NCBI GenBank assembly: GCA_015688915.1
Contig: JAATGX010000269.1
Coordinates: 1 to 11,007 of the forward strand
DNA from: Desulfuromonadales bacterium
GTDB lineage: Bacteria > Desulfobacterota > Desulfuromonadia > Geobacterales > Pseudopelobacteraceae
Length of the DNA stretch: 11,007 nucleotides
Reading direction: 5' to 3'
The position numbers and the translations under genes are program-made. Shown in pieces: positions 1 through 6,402 of this stretch (positions are counted from its first letter, which is position 1; each line of letters opens with the position of its first letter). The notes under the pieces were generated by a model that worked only from the letters and a program-made list of their open reading frames with translations, made no database searches and was not told the DNA's origin.

Positions 1-1158
1 GTCCTTGTCGATCATGATGTTGACATGGATATTGCCGTCGCCGGCATGACCGAAGTTGACGATCGGTATTGCGTAGGCTTGCTGGATCTTTTCGATCCTT
101 CTGATGACATCCGGCACCTTGCTGCGCGGCACCACGATGTCCTCATTATACTTGGTCGGGTTCACGTCCCGCAGTGAAGGAGACACCAGGCGCCGTATCC
201 GCCAGAGTTGCTCCGACTCGGCGGCATCACCGGCCGCCCTGAATTGCACGAGGCCGAGCGGCGTGATGATGTCCCGGATCTGCTGCGCCTGTTTCTCGAT
301 CAGGTCCCGGTCGCCGTCCACCTCGATCAACAGCACGGCCCTCCCCTCCGGGGGGATGCCCAGGCTGAAGCGCCGTTCCACGCACTGCAGGGTGGCGTAG
401 TCCATGAATTCCAACGTGGTCGGTATGATCTTGGCGCCGATGATGGCCGAAACCGCCTTGGCCGCGCCGTCGATGGAATCGAAGATGGTCAGCATGGTTT
501 TCTTGGCGTCCGGGAAGGGGAGCAGCTTGAAGATGATCTTGGTGATGATGCCCAGGGTCCCTTCGCTGCCGCACACCAGCTTGGTCAGGTCGTACCCCAC
601 CACCCCCTTGTAGGTCTCGCCGCCCGTGCGGATGATGGTGCCGGTGGGGAGCACCACCTCCAGCCCCATGACGAAATCCTTGGTGCACCCGTACTTCACC
701 GCCCGGGGTCCGCCGGCGTTTTCGGCCACGTTCCCCCCCAGGGTGGAGAATTTGAGCGAGGCCGGATCGGGTGGATAGAAAAGCCCCAGTTTCTCGACGG
801 CTTCCTGGAACTGTGCGGTAACGACCCCCGGCTCGACCTCGGCAACCAGGTTCTCGGTGTCGATGCGCAGGATGCGGTTCATGCGGGTGGTTACCAGCAC
901 GACGCCGCCCGCCTTGGGGAGCGCCCCGCCCGAGAATCCGCTCCCCGCGCCCCGGGGAAAGACCGGGAAACCGCGACGATTGGCCAGGCGGAGAACGGCG
1001 GCGACCTCTTCCGCATTGGCCGGATGAACGACCGCGTCGGGCAGATATTCCATCTGGGTGGCGTCATAGGAATAACAGAGCAGATCCTGCCGCTCGGTAA
1101 CGACATTCTCCGCCCCCACTATTGATCTCAGCTCATCGATACTGAGCGCGTCCAGCAT
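1..1158 (-). CDS. glcD: GlcD-like FAD-linked oxidase (glycolate / 2-hydroxyacid oxidase subunit), C-terminus cut by window edge
   Basis: Flavoprotein of the GlcD / D-lactate dehydrogenase type. It oxidises 2-hydroxyacids such as glycolate or D-lactate, using FAD and usually passing electrons to an Fe-S partner (GlcF type); a partner gene, if present, would lie outside the window. Reading the complement from ATG at 1158 gives 386 in-frame residues to the left edge. Seen: PCMH-type FAD-binding domain about residues 35-175, with PRGAGSGFSGGALP (68-81) and TLGGNVAENAGGPRAVKYG (139-157); then GSEGTLGIITK (197-207) leading into the FAD-oxidase C-terminal domain, with NFGHAGDGNIHVN (368-380) carrying the conserved His/Asp/Asn. 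The start is supported by AAGGGGAA a few bases upstream and by the N-terminus MLDALSIDEL. A weak minus-strand promoter candidate (TTGCGC, N18, TATCGT; 1198-1227) lies upstream. The family is certain; the substrate cannot be read from sequence. Confidence 0.93.
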   Translation of the reverse strand, partial: MLDALSIDELRSIVGAENVVTERQDLLCYSYDATQMEYLPDAVVHPANAEEVAAVLRLANRRGFPVFPRGAGSGFSGGALPKAGGVVLVTTRMNRILRIDTENLVAEVEPGVVTAQFQEAVEKLGLFYPPDPASLKFSTLGGNVAENAGGPRAVKYGCTKDFVMGLEVVLPTGTIIRTGGETYKGVVGYDLTKLVCGSEGTLGIITKIIFKLLPFPDAKKTMLTIFDSIDGAAKAVSAIIGAKIIPTTLEFMDYATLQCVERRFSLGIPPEGRAVLLIEVDGDRDLIEKQAQQIRDIITPLGLVQFRAAGDAAESEQLWRIRRLVSPSLRDVNPTKYNEDIVVPRSKVPDVIRRIEKIQQAYAIPIVNFGHAGDGNIHVNIMIDKD

Positions 1159-1240
1159 TGATGTTCCCCTTCTTTCAGGCATTTGTGTAAGTGTGTTACG
1201 ATACATGATAAGCGGTGCGAAGCGCAAGACCGTTTTAATA

Positions 1241-1262
1241 AACCTGTTGATAACAACAGGTT
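1241..1262. promoter_or_regulatory. Perfect inverted repeat (operator-like) over the -35 box of the 1302 gene
   Basis: Two perfect 9-base arms (AACCTGTTG and its complement) flank the spacer ATAA. The right half of the left arm plus the spacer forms the -35 hexamer TTGATA at 1247-1252, so a protein bound here would compete with RNA polymerase for the rightward promoter. The site also lies about 85-105 bases upstream of the divergent glcD start and could act on both genes. No T-tract follows, so it is not a terminator. Operator function is inferred; the binding protein is unknown. Confidence 0.5.
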
Positions 1263-1275
1263 CATGCCGTACAAT
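1247..1275 (+). promoter_or_regulatory. Sigma-70-type promoter for the pseudo-receiver membrane protein
   Basis: TTGATA (1247-1252) and TACAAT (1270-1275) are separated by exactly 17 bases, each 5 of 6 to consensus. The predicted transcript starts near 1282, leaving a leader of about 20 bases that contains the AGGAGG ribosome site at 1290-1295. Confidence 0.6.
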
Positions 1276-1301
1276 GCCCCATCCACCCCAGGAGGACATA
1301 C

Positions 1302-2714
1302 GTGACGAATGTACTGCTGATTACCGACGTTCCTCGTCTGATGAAGATATTTTCACACCTGGCGGACGAGGCGCATGTCCATCTGCGCATGGTGAACAGC
1401 CTTGAGCGGGGGGGCGAGGAGATTGTTGCCGACAAGCCGGCCATAGTCTTTGTTCAGACCCACCTGTCCGGACTGTCCGCCGACATCCTGCTGAAACACC
1501 TCAAAAAACAACTGGGAAGAAAGCGCTCCCGTTTTGTGCTGCTCAGCCCGCCCGAGCAGGTCAGCGGCGAGGTCCTTGCCCTCTATCAGGGCCATCTCGA
1601 TACATCCTTGGACGATGCCGCGCTGTCCGCGGCCATCCGTAACATGGTCGCCGACCCGGGAGCCAAGAGCAAGCCGGGAACGTCGGCCACTGAAACATCC
1701 CCCCCATCGTCCCCGCCCCGGCAGGCGACAAATACGGCAGAACCGGACCCGGAGCCCGACGCAGGCGATGGCGGCACCGGGCAGCGTCCCGTCCCGTCGC
1801 TGCCGCCCGAAGCCCCGGCTCCGCTCGCCCTGCCGCAGATCCCCGAGGGGAGTGAACCGTCCCTGGAAGAGCAGGGGGTTACCTATGCCCCACGGTCTCG
1901 GGTCTCGGTCTATTCCGAGTTCACCAGCTCCTTCGACAGCGCCGTCAACGACATGCAACCGGCGGCACCGGTCGGCGGCGATTCTCCGGTTGGGGACATG
2001 CACTCCTGGGACCGCGGGGAGATCGAGTCCGTCGAATCGGAGCCAAACCGTTCAAAACGGACCACGTTCCTGCTCTGGTTCGCACCGGTACTGGTCGCGG
2101 TCATTATCGTCACCGTGCTCCAACATCGCAGATCGCAACAGGCTGCAAAGGTCGAACTGACTCCGGCACAACCGGCGGCCGCCACACTGCCGACGAATCA
2201 GGCAAACGCCCCGCTTTCTGCCGCGCCAACGCCGGCCGGGAGCCAGAAACCCGCCGGACGACCTCCCGCCGCGGGAACCGCCACGCAATCGGGCGACCAG
2301 GCCGTCATAGCGGCCATTGCCGAAAACCGCGGGTCCAAGGTCGCCCCAGCCGCCGGCCGCCTCACGGAGGTGCCCGATTTTATCCCCCGCGCGGGGCTCG
2401 ACAAGGGCTATGGCGCGGCCAATCCGGGCTGGGAGCGCTACAAGGGGCACTCCACCGAATTCAGGATCTTTCGTGAAGGGACTTCCATCAAGGCGCTCCA
2501 GGTCATCGACCGTGGCGGCAAGGGCGTACCCGAATCCTTCATGAAGGCGGTGTTGCGACAGGTCAGCAAACATCCGGCCTTTGTCCTGGGGGCGTCCGAA
2601 AAGAAGGAAGGGTACGAAATCCAGCGGGGACAGGTGGCGGATAACCTCAAGGTGGTCTATTATCGTGACGAGCATGGAGGTACGATCCGGGCCTTTGTAC
2701 TGACCTGGCAGTGA
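1302..2714 (+). CDS. Bitopic membrane protein with degenerate receiver (pseudo-receiver) domain and unknown C-terminal domain
   Basis: 470 residues; GTG start with AGGAGG six bases upstream. Residues 1-117 read like a CheY-type receiver: VLLITD at strand 1, AIVFVQTHLSGLSADILLKHLK at 47-68, RFVLLS at strand 4. Aligned to CheY, the phospho-acceptor Asp is Gln52 and the conserved Lys of the last strand is lost (Ser102), so phosphorylation in the usual way is not expected. Residues 118-200 are a low-complexity Pro/Ser/Ala linker, and 254-274 form one hydrophobic helix (TFLLWFAPVLVAVIIVTVL) flanked by basic residues. A second Ala/Pro linker follows (285-350), then a compact C-terminal domain (about 360-470, starting near VPDFIPRAG and ending FVLTWQ) that I do not recognise. 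Cytoplasmic receiver and periplasmic C-terminus are inferred. It is divergent from glcD and convergent with the LysM operon. No function is assigned; a sensor or regulator of envelope processes is only a guess. Confidence 0.85.
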   Translation: MTNVLLITDVPRLMKIFSHLADEAHVHLRMVNSLERGGEEIVADKPAIVFVQTHLSGLSADILLKHLKKQLGRKRSRFVLLSPPEQVSGEVLALYQGHLDTSLDDAALSAAIRNMVADPGAKSKPGTSATETSPPSSPPRQATNTAEPDPEPDAGDGGTGQRPVPSLPPEAPAPLALPQIPEGSEPSLEEQGVTYAPRSRVSVYSEFTSSFDSAVNDMQPAAPVGGDSPVGDMHSWDRGEIESVESEPNRSKRTTFLLWFAPVLVAVIIVTVLQHRRSQQAAKVELTPAQPAAATLPTNQANAPLSAAPTPAGSQKPAGRPPAAGTATQSGDQAVIAAIAENRGSKVAPAAGRLTEVPDFIPRAGLDKGYGAANPGWERYKGHSTEFRIFREGTSIKALQVIDRGGKGVPESFMKAVLRQVSKHPAFVLGASEKKEGYEIQRGQVADNLKVVYYRDEHGGTIRAFVLTWQ

Positions 2715-2743
2715 CGCGGCACGAACCTGGCACCGCACGACGC

Positions 2744-2780
2744 AAAAGCCCCGCTTTCATCAGAAAGCGGGGCTTTTTTT
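2744..2780. terminator. Rho-independent terminator, probably bidirectional
   Basis: A perfect 15-bp stem (left arm AAAAGCCCCGCTTTC, 2744-2758; right arm 2763-2777) closes the 4-base loop ATCA and runs into a T tract to 2780. It lies 30 bases after the stop of the plus-strand gene. The minus strand has only the four Ts of the stem, but the site is also 22 bases beyond the stop of the convergent LysM gene, so it may end both transcripts. Confidence 0.92.
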
Positions 2781-2801
2781 ACGCGACAACCCGGCCGGAT
2801 G

Positions 2802-3545
2802 CTAACGGGACAGTTTCATATAACACTCGGCCTTGTAAAGGCTGGCATCGGCTGCCTGGGGAGAGGCCGGATAGGTGGCCAGGAAGCGGTCGAACAGGTC
2901 CAGCGCAGTGCGGCAGTCATCCTGGCGATAGGCCTTGATGGCCTGCTCGAACAGCCGCTGACCGGCCGCCGAATCCGCGCTGACCGGCCGCTGGGCCTGT
3001 TTGGGGACAGGAGCGGGTTTGGTCGCCGCCGGGACAACCGGGGGCTTCCTGACTTCCTTCTTCCTGCCTTTACCCGCCGGTTTCAATTCGCTGGGCGAAC
3101 GTTCCGTGAGCTGCCCGGTCGCCGGCGTGGTCTCGGCAGGTTGGTTTCGGGTTACGGCCTGCTGTTTACGAGCCGCTTTCTGCTTCCGGCCGGCGGTTTT
3201 TTTCCCGCGCACCGGAGCCACGCTCTCCTCATCCACCGCACGTTCCCCGGCAACAGGGACTTTAAGGGTGTCACCTACCTGGATCAGGTTCGGGTTCTTT
3301 ATGTCGTTGAAAAGCAGGATTTGCGGGTAATACATGCCGTGACCGCTGAATTTGCGGGATATCCGGTAGAGTGTATCCCCCCTCCGGACCGCCACTTCGC
3401 GCACCAGGATGCCGTCCTTGGCCTGTTTCGATTCCTCGGGAGCCACCGGCTTTGGCGAGTAGAGGAAGTATTGCTGGCCCCAGGCCTGCGGAACAAGGGA
3501 TAAAAACAGCAAGGCCATGGCAGTACCGTATGCATATCGCGTCAT
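2802..3545 (-). CDS. Secreted LysM-domain protein with C-terminal TPR
   Basis: 247 residues. Signal peptide at 1-23 (hydrophobic core ALLFLSLVP, likely cut after AWG). LysM peptidoglycan-binding domain about 49-98 (VRRGDTLYRISRKF ... NPNLIQVGDTLKVP). A Lys/Arg/Pro/Ala-rich linker spans about 110-190. One or two TPR-like helices lie at 193-245 (LFEQAIKAYRQDDCRTALD), similar to the TPRs of CpoB/YbgF-type periplasmic proteins. LysM domains bind GlcNAc-containing glycan, so the protein probably sits on peptidoglycan and offers a TPR for protein contacts; the role is inferred. It is the second gene of an operon: the upstream stop TGA is separated from this ATG by one base, and a CAGG ribosome site lies inside the upstream gene, suggesting translational coupling. 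No catalytic domain is visible. Confidence 0.9.
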   Translation of the reverse strand: MTRYAYGTAMALLFLSLVPQAWGQQYFLYSPKPVAPEESKQAKDGILVREVAVRRGDTLYRISRKFSGHGMYYPQILLFNDIKNPNLIQVGDTLKVPVAGERAVDEESVAPVRGKKTAGRKQKAARKQQAVTRNQPAETTPATGQLTERSPSELKPAGKGRKKEVRKPPVVPAATKPAPVPKQAQRPVSADSAAGQRLFEQAIKAYRQDDCRTALDLFDRFLATYPASPQAADASLYKAECYMKLSR

Positions 3546-3546
3546 A

Positions 3547-6168
3547 TCAGTACCTGTTCCCCAGTTGATCTTCGTATTTCAGGACATTCCTGACCCGGAT
3601 GTTCGTACCCACGCCCGTACCCCGCTTGACCATGAACGACACCTTGATGGTGCGCTTCTCACCGGCGCCAAGCTCGTCAAATTTCCAGAGGATGTTTCCG
3701 GCGTTGACCGAGGTGTTGGCCGGTTCGGCCGCAATCAGCTCAAGCAGTTCGGGCCAGGTGCTTTGCAACTCCACCACACGGGCGATGTTGGAACCATTGT
3801 TCGCAATGGTCAGATCGAATGAGGCGATCTCGCCCGGCCGGGGCCGTTCGTCGCGGCCGACCATGGCCATCTGCAACACCGGACGGGAGTAGATCATGCG
3901 GGTCGAAGCGGTTGCCGTGCGTAACGCGTCTCCTTCGGAGCTGAGAGAAACCTGGGCACTCCCTTCGGTGCCATCGGAGGCATTACGCGGGGTTTTGATC
4001 TCCGCGACGATGCTGGCCTCTTCCTTTGGCCCCAGCGGACCGATCTCCGTAATGGCCGGTTCGTTGGCCTGTCTGACGCCATCGCGATTCACGTCATGGA
4101 AGATGACCGCCGGCTGGGCACCTTTGACGAGGGATGCCACCTTGAATTTCTCACGTACGTTGCCGGTATTGGTCACAACGAACGGAATGGTGACGGTCTG
4201 ACCGGGGATGACCATGATCCGGTCGGCGTCGGAGCGGATCGCAATGCCGTGCTGGGGCTTGACGTAGGATGCATTGGAGATGAATGCGGTTCTGGTCTTC
4301 AGGGGATTGTTGATCAGTTCGGCACGGCAGAGCAGTTCCTGGCCGGCCAGGGAATCGTCCTTGAGTTGGAAGGTGACGGTAAATTCCTTGTTTTCACCAG
4401 GCTTGACCTGTATGCCGTCAAGGGTGAGCACGGACTTCGATTCCTGCTTGAAACCGGCCGCGGCATAATCAAGCGGCTCGAATTGAGGCGGGAAGTTCAG
4501 ACGGAAGGTGACGTTCTGCGCCGCCGTTGAGCCGACGTTGAGCAGGGCAACCCGGTAGCCGATCTTTTCACCCGGCCCCGGCTGGGTCTTGTCGGTCTTC
4601 AGCACGGCGCGCAGCAAAGGCGCCGCCGCGATCAGGGCAACCTCGCGGGACTGGCTGGCCTCACCCATGAAACGGGAAGAGGCCTTGATCGGATGACTGA
4701 TCCGCAAACCGTCGATACTGGATGCAGGGATCGTCAGGGTCACGAACCCCTTGAAGCTTTCGCCGGGGCCAATGGACGGCGTCTGGACAATGGGCTGATC
4801 GGGCGCCGCCGCCGGGGCGAAACCGGCCTTGAACTCCGCGGGGAAGCCCGATTCCAACTGGAACGAGTCCGTGCCGTTGCCCCGGTTGGTTATCTCGAAC
4901 GGCACACTGATGCGGCGGGCCACATCATAGGCCTGGGGACGGGCCTTCAGGTTGAATTCAAAACCCGCGAACTGCGCCACCTGGAGCTTCAGCACCTGGT
5001 CATTCTCCAACTGCTCCTCGGGCTTCTCGGCCCACTTGGGCGGAACCGCCACGGTAATGCCCAGGTCCTTAAGCTTGGCCACGGCGGTATCGGCTGCCGT
5101 GCTGTCGGGATAGTTCTCGATAATCGACTTGTACTGGGCAATGGCCTTCTCGCGCAAGCCAGCCTTTTCGGCGCGGGCCTTCTCCTCCGCTTCACGCTGT
5201 TTGGCCTGACGCAGCTTTTCCATCCGGGCAGCAGCAGCCTGTTCCTGCTCTTTCCTGGCAGCAGCCAGGCGGGCGGTTTCGGCCGATGCGGCCGCCTTCT
5301 CGGCAGCGAGGCGTTCCTGCTGCTGTTTGAGGCGTGCGGCCTCGGCTTTCTGGCGTTCTTCTTCGGCCTTTCGTGCGGCTATCCGGTCCTGCTCGGCTTT
5401 TGCCGCCGCAAGACGTTCCTTCTCAGCCTGCTCGGCTGCCGTGCGTTCCTGCTCGGCCTTGGCGGCTGCCACGCGCTGTTGTTCCGCCAGGGCTGCCCGA
5501 TCTTTTTCCTGGACCGCCTTCTCCTGGGCCTGGCGTTCCAGTTCGGCCTTCCGGGCAGCCAGTCGGTCCTGTTCCGCCTGGACGGCCGCCACGCGGTCTT
5601 TCTCAGCCTGTTCCCGTGCCTGGCGTTCCTGTTCCACCTTGGCCGCGGCTATCCGTTCCTTTTCCTGCCGGGCAGCCTCCAGGCGCTGTTGCTCGGCCTG
5701 GAGTTGAGCCAGACGTTCCTGTTCCGCCTTGGCCTTCCGGGCGGTTTCCGCGGCGGCCATCCCGGCTGGTGTCCCCTCCGGCAGTTTTTCGCCCTTCTCG
5801 TAACGCGCCACCAGTTCGAGGATATCGTCGCCAACGGTATTTTTGAGGGGGTTATCGGGATATTCCTTGGAGAACTGGGACATGGTGCGGGCGGCATCCC
5901 GCTGGTTCCCGTTCTGGAAATACGAACGGGAGAGCCAGAAGAGAGCCATGTCGCGCAGGGAGGTGTCGGGGTACTTGTTCAGCACCTCGTTCAGCTTTTC
6001 GATGGCAGTGGCGTAATCCTTCTGCTGGTAGGCGTTGAAACCGGAGATGAATATCTGGGAGTCTTCCGTTTCCTGGCAGAACCCCGGAGGAACCAGAAGC
6101 GATGAAATTATGACCACTGCAATGAACGTGCGGATCAGGATGATGCGGCATAATTTCAGTGAAATCAC
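3547..6168 (-). CDS. Large secreted TPR / decapeptide-repeat helix / Ig-like (DUF11/CARDB-type) repeat protein
   Basis: 873 residues from GTG at 6168, which has AAGAGG nine bases upstream and gives a clean signal peptide (core LIRTFIAVVIISSLLV, cut near residue 31). An in-frame GTG at 6195 would add nine residues but has no ribosome site. Domains: TPR repeats about 36-126 (FNAYQQKDYATAIEKL, ALFWLSRSYFQNGN); a long Ala/Glu/Gln/Lys/Arg helix about 139-337, of which 148-272 is 13 ten-residue repeats; another TPR-like helix pair 339-371 (AIAQYKSIIENYPDS); then about four beta-rich Ig-like modules to the end (about 391-506, 511-631, 641-756, 761-873) with phrases such as PGEKIGYRVALLNVGST and PGEIASFDLTIANNGSN. 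A DVNRDGVRQANE loop (692-703) matches the DxNxDGxxxxxE pattern of calcium-binding loops. No enzyme domain and no C-terminal membrane anchor are visible. Probably a periplasmic or envelope scaffold working with the coupled LysM protein; inferred. Confidence 0.85.
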   Translation of the reverse strand: MISLKLCRIILIRTFIAVVIISSLLVPPGFCQETEDSQIFISGFNAYQQKDYATAIEKLNEVLNKYPDTSLRDMALFWLSRSYFQNGNQRDAARTMSQFSKEYPDNPLKNTVGDDILELVARYEKGEKLPEGTPAGMAAAETARKAKAEQERLAQLQAEQQRLEAARQEKERIAAAKVEQERQAREQAEKDRVAAVQAEQDRLAARKAELERQAQEKAVQEKDRAALAEQQRVAAAKAEQERTAAEQAEKERLAAAKAEQDRIAARKAEEERQKAEAARLKQQQERLAAEKAAASAETARLAAARKEQEQAAAARMEKLRQAKQREAEEKARAEKAGLREKAIAQYKSIIENYPDSTAADTAVAKLKDLGITVAVPPKWAEKPEEQLENDQVLKLQVAQFAGFEFNLKARPQAYDVARRISVPFEITNRGNGTDSFQLESGFPAEFKAGFAPAAAPDQPIVQTPSIGPGESFKGFVTLTIPASSIDGLRISHPIKASSRFMGEASQSREVALIAAAPLLRAVLKTDKTQPGPGEKIGYRVALLNVGSTAAQNVTFRLNFPPQFEPLDYAAAGFKQESKSVLTLDGIQVKPGENKEFTVTFQLKDDSLAGQELLCRAELINNPLKTRTAFISNASYVKPQHGIAIRSDADRIMVIPGQTVTIPFVVTNTGNVREKFKVASLVKGAQPAVIFHDVNRDGVRQANEPAITEIGPLGPKEEASIVAEIKTPRNASDGTEGSAQVSLSSEGDALRTATASTRMIYSRPVLQMAMVGRDERPRPGEIASFDLTIANNGSNIARVVELQSTWPELLELIAAEPANTSVNAGNILWKFDELGAGEKRTIKVSFMVKRGTGVGTNIRVRNVLKYEDQLGNRY
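5338..5727 (-). repeat. In-frame 30-bp / 10-residue tandem repeat with 180-bp higher-order duplication
   Basis: The coding strand repeats a unit close to AEQERLAAAK, kept in exact 10-residue register for 13 units (5353-5727) with no insertions. Above that, two adjacent 180-bp blocks (5518-5697 and 5338-5517) match at 38 of 60 residues by my count; for example the ten bases TCTCAGCCTG recur at 5421 and 5601 on the plus strand. It resembles the charged Ala-rich helix of TolA and would form a long straight helix spacing the TPR from the Ig-like modules. Copy number may vary between strains. Confidence 0.8.
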
Positions 6169-6211
6169 GGTAGTAAACCTCTTCTGGGCCGGCACTTGAC
6201 AAACGGCGCAC

Positions 6212-6260
6212 GGAGAGTGGAGAAATGTCGGATAAAATGCATTTTACATAACACCTCTCC
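6212..6260. repeat. Imperfect inverted repeat around a 14-bp palindrome in the divergent promoter region
   Basis: A perfect palindrome TAAAATGCATTTTA (6233-6246) sits inside a longer imperfect inverted repeat whose outer arms are GGAGAG (6212-6217) and CTCTCC (6255-6260). It lies between the divergent starts of the large TPR/Ig gene and uvrC, and covers the -10 region of the leftward promoter. It could be an operator or cruciform-prone element; no known consensus is recognised. Confidence 0.5.
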
Positions 6261-6273
6261 ATGTTCTTGTCAA
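6245..6273 (-). promoter_or_regulatory. Leftward promoter of the TPR/Ig - LysM operon
   Basis: Read on the minus strand: a perfect -35 TTGACA (6268-6273), 17 bases, then TATGTA (6245-6250) preceded by TGT, an extended -10. The predicted start is near 6238, a leader of about 70 bases to the GTG at 6168. The complementary strand of the same -35 reads TTGTCA (6267-6272), followed after 17 bases by TAAAGG (6290-6295), a weaker rightward candidate for uvrC. The two would share one -35 position. Confidence 0.5.
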
Positions 6274-6402
6274 CGGAAGAAAAGGTTTTTAAAGGGTTTG
6301 GCCGTTTTCCTGGAAATCCCTCCGAACCTAGTTCAGCGGGTGGGATTTGTGCTTCGCATCGTTCAAAAGAGAGGCTTTTCATTCGCACCGCAAGCAGGTA
6401 CT

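Noticed and set aside
208..1125. Plus-strand open frame of 305 codons across the glcD region
   Set aside because: It is a shadow of glcD in the opposite strand. The minus strand carries all conserved GlcD motifs over this stretch.
5353..5727. CRISPR array, because of the regular 30-bp period
   Set aside because: The period is continuous in-frame coding repeat without unique spacers or palindromic repeats, and it translates to a charged helix.
4693..6105. Long plus-strand open frame of 470 codons opposite the TPR/Ig gene
   Set aside because: It is the antisense of the GC-rich repeat and Ig-like coding sequence. The product is Leu/Gly/Phe-rich low complexity with no domain or ribosome site, while the minus strand has a signal peptide and recognisable modules.
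6196..6402. 69-residue N-terminal extension of UvrC from TTG 6196
   Set aside because: It would run through the divergent promoter region and palindrome, has no ribosome site, and family similarity begins only at MSLEDKIRQLP.
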